64,000 nucleotides of DNA. Source: CBDDKZ01 sp965230415 (GTDB lineage Bacteria; Bacteroidota; Bacteroidia; Cytophagales; JAAEPT01). Below the pieces are notes generated by a model. It saw nothing but the letters and a program-made list of their open reading frames with translations, was not told the origin of the DNA and made no database searches. Positions 53,601 to 61,823 of this stretch are shown here, one piece after another. How positions within the stretch are numbered: position 1 is the stretch's first letter; every line of letters begins with the position of its first letter. The DNA lies in assembly GCA_965230415.1 (NCBI GenBank), contig CBDDKZ010000005.1, forward strand, positions 3,162,001 to 3,226,000, written 5' to 3'. The translations under genes and the position numbers were made by a program.

Positions 53601-56600
53601 CTCGGGAGACCTTATCCTTTCTGGTTTGGATGGCGAATACTTCTATGCCTTCCGCTACACTTCTACCGGTACAGGTGGAGGAGACGGAACTTACTATCGT
53701 GTGGATGATGTCGTTTTCAGAAATAAGTGTCTAATAGCTGAAGATTTTAACGATAACTGTGACTTAGGCGACTGGACAACTTTTGAAACGCTAACCCAGG
53801 GTTTGATCACTTGTAGTTCAACAGGATTCAACGATGATGTAAATGACTTTTCTTTACAATTCAACGGATTTGGAGTAGGTGATGGTGAAGCATGGTTAGT
53901 TTCTCCAAAAATGGCCTTAGGTGAAGCATCTTATGCGCTTTCATTCGCTTCAATTGGTCAGTTCAGCGGCCCGGCAGTTGAAGTACTTTACTCAACGGAC
54001 TATGCTGGTGTTGGTAATCCAAACGATGCAACTTGGACGAATATACCAGATGCAGAAGCTGCTATTACAGGAAGTTTTGCAAAGTCAGGTGATATTGACA
54101 TCGCATTTATCGCGGCTGACGCATATATAGCATTTAAATATACCTCTTTAGGTACCTCTGGTGGCCAAAGCTTAAGATTCCGTTTGGATGAGATCAAAAT
54201 TCAGGAGCCTGCTGCTATCGTTGATTTGGGCGAAAAGAGAATTTATGAAATTCAGGGTAGCGCTGCTGAAACACCATTCCCGAACGGTATTGTTCAAACA
54301 GGTGGTATTGTAACCGCAGTGTTTGACGAAAATGAACCATATACGGGTGCTGGTTTCAATGCTAACTTGGGTGGATTCTTCCTGCAAGATGCTGAAGGTG
54401 ATAGCGATGCGTCTACTTCTGACGGTATTTTTGTATTCACGGATGCAACGGTTCAAGTTGGTGATTCGGTAACATTGACTGCTCAGGTAACTGAATTCTT
54501 CGAAATGACAGAACTTATAGAGGTAAGTGATCTTCAGGTTGTAAGTAATGGTAATGCGCTTCCTGCTGCTGTTCAGGTTGAACTCCCTGTTTCAGATTTC
54601 GAACCATTAGAAGGTATGCTGGTTGAATTTATTCAGGAATTAACAGTGACTGAAAACTACAACTTAGGTATTCATGGTGAATTAATGCTGTCATCAGGAG
54701 GAGTACTTTATCAACCTACTCAGTTGGTGGACGCTAACGATGCTGATCCAAATGGAAATACGGCAGATGGAACGTCAAACGTTGCGGCTGTAACTGCTTT
54801 GGGTGATGCCAATGATGCCAATCAGATTATTCTTGACGATGCGCGTTCAGGAAACTTCCAAACACCTGTTCCTTACCTGGATCCTCTTACAAACACCGTA
54901 CGTGTAGGGTCTGAAGTAAATAATGTTACAGGGGTACTTGCTTACTCGTTTGGAGCATATAGAGTACAGCCTACAGCAGCCCCGGTATTTACTTACGATG
55001 CGCGTCCGGAGGTTCCTGAGTTCGAAGAAGCAACTTTAAAAGTAGCGGCTTTCAATGTATTGAACTACTTCAATGGTGACGGTCAAGGTGGTGGATTCCC
55101 AACATCTCGCGGTGCTGAAACAGAAGAAGAGCTGGCGCTACAAACTCAAAAAATCGTTGCCGCTTTAGTTGAACTAGATGCTGATGTTGTTGGTTTGATC
55201 GAAATAGAGAATGATGCGGAAAATGGCTTCAGCGCAATGCAGAGCCTGGTTGATAGCTTAAATGCGGCACTTGGTGCTGCCGTTTACGATTATGTCAAAA
55301 CAGGAATTGTGGAACGTGCCGATGCTTCTGCCGATGAAATTAAGAACGGGTTTATCTTCAAAACGACAACAGTGGCACTGGAAGGTGATTATGCTATTCT
55401 AAACGATAGTTATGATGTGAATTACTTCGATAGCAAGAACAGACCGGCAGTAGCGCAGTCGTTCAAAGAAGTAGCTACGGGTGAAGTATTCACGGCGGTA
55501 GTTAACCACTTCAAATCGAAAGGTAGTGGTTGCGACGACGTAAATGATCCGAACTTAAGCGATGGTCAGGGTAACTGCAACGGAACGCGTACATTGGCGG
55601 CCGGAACCTTAGCGAGTTGGTTGGAGACAGACCCTACCAATAGCGGCGATGAAGATTATATCATATTGGGTGACCTAAATGCTTATGCACAAGAAGATCC
55701 GATAGATACTTTAAGAGCGCGAGGATATATCAACTTGACTTCTGACAGTACAATTTCTTACGTGTTTGAAGGAGAAGTTGGAACATTGGATTATGGAATG
55801 GCAGATAGCTCTATCATGGAGCAGATTGTTGGCGCGGCTGTATGGAACATCAATTCAGTTGAACCAAACGCCTTAATATACTATCAGGCAGGAGACTTAT
55901 TCGAAGCTAACCCATTCCGTTCATCAGATCACGATCCGGTTGTAATCGGTTTAAAACTACAGTCAGATCCTTGTGTTGACAGTGACTTAACGGTTGATGC
56001 CGGAGAAGATCAGACGGTGAAAGCAGGATATGTTTATGAAGAGTGCGTCGAGTTGAATGCAAGTAGCGAAGGTGGTGAAGGTACAGTGGCTTTTGAATGG
56101 AACACGGGTGAAACAGGAAACGCTATTTACGTATGTCCTTCAGAGTCAATGTACTTCTTCGTGACAGCTACGGATGCATTAGGCTGTGTGGCTAGTGATT
56201 CGGTTCACGTATGCGCACAAGATGTGTCATGTAGCTACGGCGGTGTAGAAATTTGCTGGACTTATACCTACAGAGGATATGTGCTAGCACAACGTACCTA
56301 TTGTGTATCTTCTTTTGTGGCTTACCTACTAAACAACTACTATAACACGTCAAGAAGTTCATGGTCTATAGGTGCTTGCGATGACGCTACATGTGAAATA
56401 GCCAATGCAAAAGTGGCGAACGGTGAGTTTGGTTCGGAGGAATACCTGACAAATGAAGAATACTCATTGATTTATGGAGCTTCTTCAATGGAAGTTTACC
56501 CTAACCCTGCCGAGGGTCAATTTACCTTAGCATTGAATAACTTAAATCTGGAGTCTGGAGAAGTAACTGTTCAGATAGCAGATGCTGTTGGCTATGTTGT

Positions 56601-56739
56601 ATTAGAAGAAAGCTATTTAATTTCCACAAATGCAGTTGAGCTTCCAATCGAATTTGGAAACCAATTGGCTGCGGGGGTATATACAGTGATAGTTAATACC
56701 GGAGCTAAGAAAATAAGCAAGCAGCTTATTGTTCGCTAA
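50644..56739 (+). CDS. secreted 5'-nucleotidase-like and ExeM/NucH-type nuclease fusion, T9SS type A
   Basis: The 2031-residue protein has, in order: a signal peptide (ending LAQAQ), a beta-sandwich domain (about 25-200), a cadherin-like linker, a metallophosphatase-type 5'-nucleotidase domain (about 303-600) with its C-terminal domain (about 630-830), two choice-of-anchor/MAM-like modules (about 860-1010 and 1035-1190), an OB-fold region (about 1195-1440), an endonuclease/exonuclease/phosphatase domain (about 1461-1765; VAAFNVLNYF, IEIEND, NHFKSKG, ILGDLNAY, SSDHDPV), a Cys-rich Ig-like part, and a type A sorting domain (about 1945-2031, VYPNPAEGQF). It would cut extracellular nucleic acid and then dephosphorylate nucleotides, releasing phosphate (inference). 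The metallophosphatase motifs are atypical: FHNNDGES instead of DxH, and GGGDELL instead of GGHSH. Terminator follows. Confidence 0.85.
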   Translation: MFKNSFLIAALALFITGLAQAQTTIDTLSVLTSDDAEELSSAELNSSLNPGDLDIGSSDLEMVDDSSWNGIGQTIGIRFEELDLPVGTVIQEAYIEFQADGSQSAPASLAIVIEDVDDAEAFENTPFNISSRTGSIDTVLWNVTPWTSGELYQTPDLSTLIQSVIDRGGWEALNDIAFIITGEGQRRAESSDGLQAPRLHLVAERPIIIQVPELVAEIPDEELLVNWEFAVDVKPYFIDRDSELSFAAFETGTNVLPSWMTFVDGVLSGANDVVGTTSITIEASSEGEAITDTFEIVYIPASGDFTLAIFHNNDGESDLLADSVVINGETVAAGSISQFKFTLDSLRDQASDRGYESIMLSSGDNFLAGLEYNASQANGVFYDALALDALDYDAIDLGNHDFDFGTQVLADLINSFTTNLAPYLTSNLSFENVPELQALVDADRILPFTVVNKGGQDIGVIGLTTPILDIISSPGQTTISDAIADSVQKYVNILEGQGINKIILISHLQGIDEDLDFVDDVTGIDVIIAGGGDELLANNPFLGDPYGLPTFDSYPIVAQDADGEDVYIVTTPGGYRYLGNLLIDFDASGNVTRVYNSDPVFITGQSDPSCIASIEQPIIDYIGNLSTNVVATVEDSLDFRRETLRVGETNGGNLFADAVLWQAQQNAASFGVKVPEIAMQNAGGLRIESYVGEGDFTEDLTYEIAAFTNIVSVVEDLTPEKLLELMEHGVASAPAANGRFPQIAGFTMVYDPSQEAGNRIQSIILDDSTVIVENGEVAPDAPTVSMATIDFIANGGDGYPFAPFGFTTLGNTYQQALLNYLTDPSALNGVVTEAQYPLGMNERTLVEIAPSDVLSAIQVSEDFNGCETIGFPTDWTAFSVSSNADWTCSDDTRGASGEAGDYSVEMNGFGADMASDDWLITPKLTFEADQEYIFNFNSMSRFSGPHIEILYSSDYSGAGDPNAATWTRDLDAEAVAAQNDSWDFVNSGDLILSGLDGEYFYAFRYTSTGTGGGDGTYYRVDDVVFRNKCLIAEDFNDNCDLGDWTTFETLTQGLITCSSTGFNDDVNDFSLQFNGFGVGDGEAWLVSPKMALGEASYALSFASIGQFSGPAVEVLYSTDYAGVGNPNDATWTNIPDAEAAITGSFAKSGDIDIAFIAADAYIAFKYTSLGTSGGQSLRFRLDEIKIQEPAAIVDLGEKRIYEIQGSAAETPFPNGIVQTGGIVTAVFDENEPYTGAGFNANLGGFFLQDAEGDSDASTSDGIFVFTDATVQVGDSVTLTAQVTEFFEMTELIEVSDLQVVSNGNALPAAVQVELPVSDFEPLEGMLVEFIQELTVTENYNLGIHGELMLSSGGVLYQPTQLVDANDADPNGNTADGTSNVAAVTALGDANDANQIILDDARSGNFQTPVPYLDPLTNTVRVGSEVNNVTGVLAYSFGAYRVQPTAAPVFTYDARPEVPEFEEATLKVAAFNVLNYFNGDGQGGGFPTSRGAETEEELALQTQKIVAALVELDADVVGLIEIENDAENGFSAMQSLVDSLNAALGAAVYDYVKTGIVERADASADEIKNGFIFKTTTVALEGDYAILNDSYDVNYFDSKNRPAVAQSFKEVATGEVFTAVVNHFKSKGSGCDDVNDPNLSDGQGNCNGTRTLAAGTLASWLETDPTNSGDEDYIILGDLNAYAQEDPIDTLRARGYINLTSDSTISYVFEGEVGTLDYGMADSSIMEQIVGAAVWNINSVEPNALIYYQAGDLFEANPFRSSDHDPVVIGLKLQSDPCVDSDLTVDAGEDQTVKAGYVYEECVELNASSEGGEGTVAFEWNTGETGNAIYVCPSESMYFFVTATDALGCVASDSVHVCAQDVSCSYGGVEICWTYTYRGYVLAQRTYCVSSFVAYLLNNYYNTSRSSWSIGACDDATCEIANAKVANGEFGSEEYLTNEEYSLIYGASSMEVYPNPAEGQFTLALNNLNLESGEVTVQIADAVGYVVLEESYLISTNAVELPIEFGNQLAAGVYTVIVNTGAKKISKQLIVR

Positions 56740-56769
56740 TAAGGTATTTTTTATAATTTTTTATCGGGT

Positions 56770-56802
56770 AAAAAGGACGGCACTTCTGTGTCGTCCTTTT
56801 TT
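56770..56802 (+). terminator. intrinsic terminator after the nucleotidase-nuclease gene
   Basis: AAAAAGGACGGCAC pairs with GTGTCGTCCTTTTT around a TTCT loop (one G-U), followed by a T tract. A close copy is found at 60466-60497. Confidence 0.9.
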
Positions 56803-56908
56803 GTTTTTCTATGCTTTTGAAAAAAAATACAAGAGAGACGTAACAAATGGTTTTATAAGGGTATAGTGAGAATACAGTTTTACAAATAATCTTTCAAATT
56901 AAAAAACT

Positions 56909-58030
56909 ATGGAAAACTTATTAAATTCAATCAAAAAAGGAGCCCAGGTAGTAGCTATTGCATTGGGCGCTACAACAGTGGCCTTTAGCCAGGATTATCA
57001 GGCAAACAACTCGTTTTTATTCAAAGACAATGGAGACCTGATGATGAAACGTGGGACAAGTGAATCGGTATGGAAACGTGCTATGGTTTCTTATGCACAA
57101 CCTGAAGGAAGCGAACTGGTACTAAATTTCGGTAACGATTATCCTGCCGGGACGCGCATAAGTAGTAAGCTAACTGTTTCTGATGAGCTGTTTTTAAAAG
57201 CAGTAGAACCATTATTACATATCGACTGTAACGATTCTGATGTTGATGGTGCTAAAATAAGAATGACGGAAAATGGTTCTAAAAGAGGGGCTTTTTTACA
57301 TTACAACAGTCTTAACAATGTTTTGAATATTGGTGTTTCTAATGAATCAGGTGGTCAGTATAGTGATGTCAATGCCGTGAGCATTTCTCGCTCCAACGGA
57401 GACGTTGCCGTAAATACTCCTTTTACACTCAATAGCAACGAATCAGGAGGGCACGCAAGACTGAATTTAAGTCGTTCAAATACTACCAGAATTGCTGCAG
57501 TATCTTTTGGCGAAGGTAGCAATCACAAATGGCATACCGGCTTGTTGTACAACTATGGAGCACAAAGTGCGAACTTCTATATCTGCCAGGAAGATTACGT
57601 TAAAAATGCTTCCACGACTCCCAATTACAGAGACCCGGAATTTACTATTTCAACTCATGGGAATGTTGGAATTGGAGTGTTAAGTCCAGGTGCTAAGCTA
57701 GATGTTGACGGAAGTATTCGAGGGAAAAGTATGGTAATAGATGGCAAAATAGAATGTGAAGAGGTAGAGGTGAAGATGATTGATGCTCCGGATTATGTAT
57801 TTGCAGCCGATTATAATTTAATGTCTTTGAAAGAAACCAAAGCGTATATTGAATCCAATCAACACTTGCCAAATATCCCGGCAGCAAAAGAGTTAGCCAA
57901 AGGTGTTGGCTTAGTTGAAATGAACCACAAATTATTGGAAAAAGTAGAAGAGCTCACCCTTCATCAGATAGCACTTTTGGAGCAAATGGAAAAGCTTCAA
58001 ACACGTCTTTCCGAATTAGAATCTGAATGA
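56909..58030 (+). CDS. tail-fibre-like secreted protein, paralog 1
   Basis: The 373-residue protein has a signal peptide (cleavage near VAFSQ-D), a beta-rich body, a segment typical of phage-tail-fibre/Bacteroidota surface proteins (GNVGIGVLSPGAKLDVDGSI), and a C-terminal tail with SNQHLPNIPAAKEL and a coiled coil (about 330-373) that would form a trimer. Many Bacteroidota encode such proteins outside prophages; no other phage gene is near. It has no T9SS sorting domain, so it may leave by another route or bind a partner. It is about two-thirds identical by eye to the protein at 60668, with the run FLFKDNGDLMMKRGTSESVW shared. Confidence 0.72.
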   Translation: MENLLNSIKKGAQVVAIALGATTVAFSQDYQANNSFLFKDNGDLMMKRGTSESVWKRAMVSYAQPEGSELVLNFGNDYPAGTRISSKLTVSDELFLKAVEPLLHIDCNDSDVDGAKIRMTENGSKRGAFLHYNSLNNVLNIGVSNESGGQYSDVNAVSISRSNGDVAVNTPFTLNSNESGGHARLNLSRSNTTRIAAVSFGEGSNHKWHTGLLYNYGAQSANFYICQEDYVKNASTTPNYRDPEFTISTHGNVGIGVLSPGAKLDVDGSIRGKSMVIDGKIECEEVEVKMIDAPDYVFAADYNLMSLKETKAYIESNQHLPNIPAAKELAKGVGLVEMNHKLLEKVEELTLHQIALLEQMEKLQTRLSELESE

Positions 58031-58152
58031 TTTCTTTTTGATAAGTACAAATTTTTGATAGGAAGTAAAAGCCTTATTCGGCTAAATGCTTCAATCAGAA
58101 AAGTATGCTATAGGATTTAAACAGAATACGAAAAAATCTTAAATAAAAAGTA

Positions 58153-60396
58153 ATGAAAAAGAAATTAATAATAGCAGTGAGCTTAGCTATTTTAATTGCG
58201 CCTGCGATGCAGGCACAATTCAACTACTATGCCTCACCTGCGGATTTGGAAAAATATCAGTTCTACAGACAACGTTTTTGGAATAAGTTTTTGGATCCCG
58301 ATGCGTTTGGATTGGTTGATTTAACGATGTCTGATAAGACTCAGAATCCTGAGAAGTGGTGTGTGCCAATGGAGCTGAAAAATGGTCATTGGGGAGCTGA
58401 TTTGGGGTATAGAGAACGTGGTGAAGCAGGTATTCGCCTGGGTTGGTACATGGCTGTACTGGCTACAGAATTTAAGCTGTTGAAATTGAGTGGACAAGCT
58501 ACCGACGACGTCAAACGAGAGTTGTATTACGCTATGAGAATGTACGAGTCTATGGATAAACGTGCAGAGTATTTTATGCTCTTTCGTGATGGTCCTCTAC
58601 CGGCAAATGCTCCGCTCAACGGCATATTTACCAGAGTAACCTATTTTAATGGTCCAGAACCTTGGGATGAGCATTTTAATGATACCGACCTGGCAAATAG
58701 AACGCAAACATACTATAATTCAGCCGATCAAATGTCCGGATTACTACTTGGCTTTTCATTAGTAAAGAAATACATGAGTGGCGAGAAGTATGTAGGTGTT
58801 GATGATGCTTCAACATCAGGTTTTGATTTTGGAAATGCAGCAGCTACCTATGTTGATGCCTTGGGTGACTGGCTGGATAGAAATGATTTTACCGGTAGAA
58901 TTAGTAATGCCAATGGAACACAGAGATTTGAGCCTCAAGGAGACATAGGTAGAGATGATATTGCTGCCATAATGAGGGGAAACTTTAAAAGAATATTTGA
59001 CGTAACTGAAGACGATCCGTTTAGCAATTTCAGATATAGAGCTGTTACCGGTGAGGGAACGGGATACTTGCTTGGTGCCGCAATGGAGAAAATCACCGGG
59101 GTTAACTACTTTGACAATAAAGATGATTGTCACCCTGAAATGGTCACATCGGCACTCGTTTTAACAGGCCTGGGACAATTCGGAACCGCTTATGCAACTT
59201 GCGATGGTCAACAACGCTATCAAATGCGGATAGAAACAGAACGTATTCACGATTTAAGATTGCTTTTTGGTTCTATTCCCGTTTATCAGGCCTGGGATAC
59301 TTACTGGAAAAACCGTCGTTCTTTTGGTATTGGATACAAAATGACGGATATAGCAGTAGGTAACCAGTTCAAACAATTTGGCTGGGAGAATGTGGCTAGT
59401 CGCTATAATATCGATATGTATATCATGCTTGCAGATTTACTTCATAGTGATTATACACCTAGCTCTTCTGTTCGATCTAATCAAAAAAAGAAGGATTATT
59501 ACCTGCTCAAATGTGCGAACCCACTTGGCGCCATGTGTCGTCCGGAAGATTATCCCACCGAATATACGAGGTATTGGATAAGCAGGCGTTTTGCAAGACC
59601 TTTACCAGGCGTCATGGATGATAATGGACATGATGTGAGTGCCGAAGGTGAGGGGCAACATTTTGCCGGACTAGATTTTATGCTGTTACATAATTTATAT
59701 TTATTGGACCAATATGATAATATTCATGATCACTTGGATTTGTCTGGTCGCGGCGATAGAAATGGTGTAATATTCAATCGCGAAGCTTACGAATCGAAGG
59801 AATTAGGTTCCGTTGATGCCAAGATATATAATGAGCGAATCGGAGATGAAGGTAGCGATGGAAGAGGTGTTTATGCCGATGAAGTGGCCAAAGAAGATAT
59901 ACATTCTATTGAGCATATCGAAGCGAAGGACAAACGTCGCTATTATGCCCCTTTAATAAAGTTAAATCAAGGGTTTCATGCCAAAGCCGGCGCACATTTT
60001 AAGGCAAAGGCGAGTGACTTAAAATACCGTGTAAATAATACGTTTGTTTCGCAGATACCCGATGCTTCCGAAAACAACACCGCAGGATATTTGGATATGA
60101 GTGTTGCTCATCTGAAAAAAACAGAGCAATATGAGGGAGTCGAATGGAATTCAAACACAGAAGTAATGCAAATTTACCCTAATCCGACTGCTGGTGATTT
60201 GATCTTAAATTTACCAAACGAAATTCAGGAAGTTCGTATCTACAACTCGCTGGGTCAGTTGGTGATGGAAGAAGAACTGGATGGTACTTCCAAAACCTGG
60301 TATGAGGATCTGTCGGCACTCAATAATGGTATTTACCTTATAGAAGTAAACGACGGAACGCAAATCCATCAATCAAAAATACAATTGGATAAGTAA
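58153..60396 (+). CDS. unknown secreted protein with T9SS type A sorting domain
   Basis: The 747-residue protein has a signal peptide (cleavage near MQAQ-F), a long mostly helical region (about 30-560) with many Trp, Tyr and Asp residues, then a segment INQGFHAKAGAHFKAK-like (KLNQGFHAKAGAHFKAK, about 598-614), a calcium/structural motif often seen ahead of the sorting domain in Bacteroidota, and a type A C-terminal domain (IYPNPTAGDLIL to the end). I recognise no catalytic family for the main part; an alpha/alpha-barrel glycan-active fold is possible but unproven. It lies between the two tail-fibre-like paralogs. Confidence 0.6.
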   Translation: MKKKLIIAVSLAILIAPAMQAQFNYYASPADLEKYQFYRQRFWNKFLDPDAFGLVDLTMSDKTQNPEKWCVPMELKNGHWGADLGYRERGEAGIRLGWYMAVLATEFKLLKLSGQATDDVKRELYYAMRMYESMDKRAEYFMLFRDGPLPANAPLNGIFTRVTYFNGPEPWDEHFNDTDLANRTQTYYNSADQMSGLLLGFSLVKKYMSGEKYVGVDDASTSGFDFGNAAATYVDALGDWLDRNDFTGRISNANGTQRFEPQGDIGRDDIAAIMRGNFKRIFDVTEDDPFSNFRYRAVTGEGTGYLLGAAMEKITGVNYFDNKDDCHPEMVTSALVLTGLGQFGTAYATCDGQQRYQMRIETERIHDLRLLFGSIPVYQAWDTYWKNRRSFGIGYKMTDIAVGNQFKQFGWENVASRYNIDMYIMLADLLHSDYTPSSSVRSNQKKKDYYLLKCANPLGAMCRPEDYPTEYTRYWISRRFARPLPGVMDDNGHDVSAEGEGQHFAGLDFMLLHNLYLLDQYDNIHDHLDLSGRGDRNGVIFNREAYESKELGSVDAKIYNERIGDEGSDGRGVYADEVAKEDIHSIEHIEAKDKRRYYAPLIKLNQGFHAKAGAHFKAKASDLKYRVNNTFVSQIPDASENNTAGYLDMSVAHLKKTEQYEGVEWNSNTEVMQIYPNPTAGDLILNLPNEIQEVRIYNSLGQLVMEEELDGTSKTWYEDLSALNNGIYLIEVNDGTQIHQSKIQLDK

Positions 60397-60416
60397 TCGA
60401 TTTCAAACTAATAACT

Positions 60417-60446
60417 AAGAGCTTTTGCCTTTTCAGGCGCTCTTTT
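60417..60446 (+). terminator. hairpin terminator after the unknown type A gene
   Basis: AAGAGC (60417-60422) pairs with GCTCTT (60439-60444), and GCC/GGC inside extends the stem; Ts follow. It is 20 bases after the stop codon. Confidence 0.6.
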
Positions 60447-60465
60447 AAATTATTCATTTGAAGTT

Positions 60466-60497
60466 AAAAGGACGGTGCATTAGTGTCGTCCTTTTTT
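60466..60497 (+). terminator. second terminator, near-copy of 56770-56802
   Basis: AAAAGGACG pairs with CGTCCTTTT, with further G-U and G-C pairs around an ATTA loop, and a T run follows. It resembles the hairpin at 56770 and, like it, lies just upstream of a tail-fibre-like gene. Confidence 0.75.
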
Positions 60498-60667
60498 GTC
60501 TTAAATGGCTCTTTGAGATTTTAGCATTCGGAATTGCTTCGCAACCAGTTTAAAATTTTTATATAAAAAATCAGTCCGGGGCGTAACGTACTTCTTCTTA
60601 TATGTATAGTTATATCGATAATAGAATTTTAATCTTTCAATTTTTAATCTTTTAACTTTTAACAAAC

Positions 60668-61780
60668 ATGAAAAACTATTTAAAAACTATTAACAAAGGA
60701 TTAATCGCAGCCGCAGTTGCTGTAGCTTCGGTTTCTACGGGTCTCGCGCAAGATTACCAACCAAACAACTCATTTTTATTCAAAGATAATGGAGATCTGA
60801 TGATGAAACGCGGTACGAGTGAATCGGTGTGGAAACGTGCCATGGTTTCTTATATACAACCCGAAGGAAGCGAGTTGGTACTTAACTTCGCTAACGATTA
60901 TCCGGCCGGAACACGAATAAGTAGTAAATTATCGGTTATTGACGAGATTTATTTAAATGCAACAGAACCATTATTGCAAATCAATTGTGGTGATTATAGT
61001 GCCAATGGAGCTAAAATGAGAATGACGGAAGCTGGTTCAAAACGAGGTGCATTTTTACACTATAATAGTAATGACAATGAATTCAATATTGGGATCTCTA
61101 ATGAGTCAGGAGGGCAGTATAGTGATATCAATGCATTAACGATTTCTCGATCAAGTGGAGATATTGTGGTTAATACTCCTTTTACGATTAATAACAATGA
61201 CCAGTTTGGTCACGCCAGATTAAATTTAAACAGGTCTAATGATACGAGAATTGCTGCGGTATCTTTTGGCGAAGGTACTAATTACAGATGGCACTCAGGT
61301 TTATTGTATAACTATGGAGCGTTAAGTCAGAATTTTTATATCTGTCAGGAAGATTATGTCAAAAATGCTTCCACAAGTCCAGATTTCAGAGTGCCTGAGT
61401 TTACAATCACTACTAGTGGAAATGTAGGAATTGGGGTATTGTCACCAGACTCTAGATTAGTAGTAGATGGTCGAATCAAATGTGAAGAAATTCGTGTGGA
61501 AATTGTTGATGGAGCGGATTATGTTTTTGATGATAGTTACGAATTGATGCCACTAAGTGAAATCAAGACCTATGTTGATGCCAACAAACATTTACCTAAT
61601 ATCCCTTCTGCCAAGGACATGGAAAAAGGAGTTGATTTGTCTGAGTTCAACAATAAGCTTTTAGAAAAAATCGAAGAACTAACTTTGTATACCATTCAGC
61701 AACAATCGGAAATTGCCGAGTTGAAGAAAATGTGTAATGAGTTGGCGGAATCTCAAAAAGAAGTAGTTGATAAACAATAG
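60668..61780 (+). CDS. tail-fibre-like secreted protein, paralog 2
   Basis: This 370-residue paralog of the 56909 gene has a signal peptide (cleavage near GLAQ-D), the same N-terminal block (FKDNGDLMMKRGTSESVW), matching middle (NFYICQEDYVKNAS), the beta-helix-like NVGIGVLSP segment, and a C-terminal NKHLPNIPSAKDM helix leading to a coiled coil. It lacks the stretch GSIRGKSMVIDG seen in paralog 1 and has a longer coiled-coil tail. No T9SS domain is present. The tyrosinase gene follows 43 bases later, so they may share a transcript. Confidence 0.72.
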   Translation: MKNYLKTINKGLIAAAVAVASVSTGLAQDYQPNNSFLFKDNGDLMMKRGTSESVWKRAMVSYIQPEGSELVLNFANDYPAGTRISSKLSVIDEIYLNATEPLLQINCGDYSANGAKMRMTEAGSKRGAFLHYNSNDNEFNIGISNESGGQYSDINALTISRSSGDIVVNTPFTINNNDQFGHARLNLNRSNDTRIAAVSFGEGTNYRWHSGLLYNYGALSQNFYICQEDYVKNASTSPDFRVPEFTITTSGNVGIGVLSPDSRLVVDGRIKCEEIRVEIVDGADYVFDDSYELMPLSEIKTYVDANKHLPNIPSAKDMEKGVDLSEFNNKLLEKIEELTLYTIQQQSEIAELKKMCNELAESQKEVVDKQ

Positions 61781-61823
61781 GGCCTCATAAGTTCTTAGTG
61801 TAATCAATTAGTAACGACTACTT

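Noticed and set aside
56909..61780. Prophage remnant suggested by tail-fibre-like proteins
   Set aside because: No capsid, portal, terminase, integrase or lysis genes are nearby, and both proteins have signal peptides, which phage tail fibres lack.
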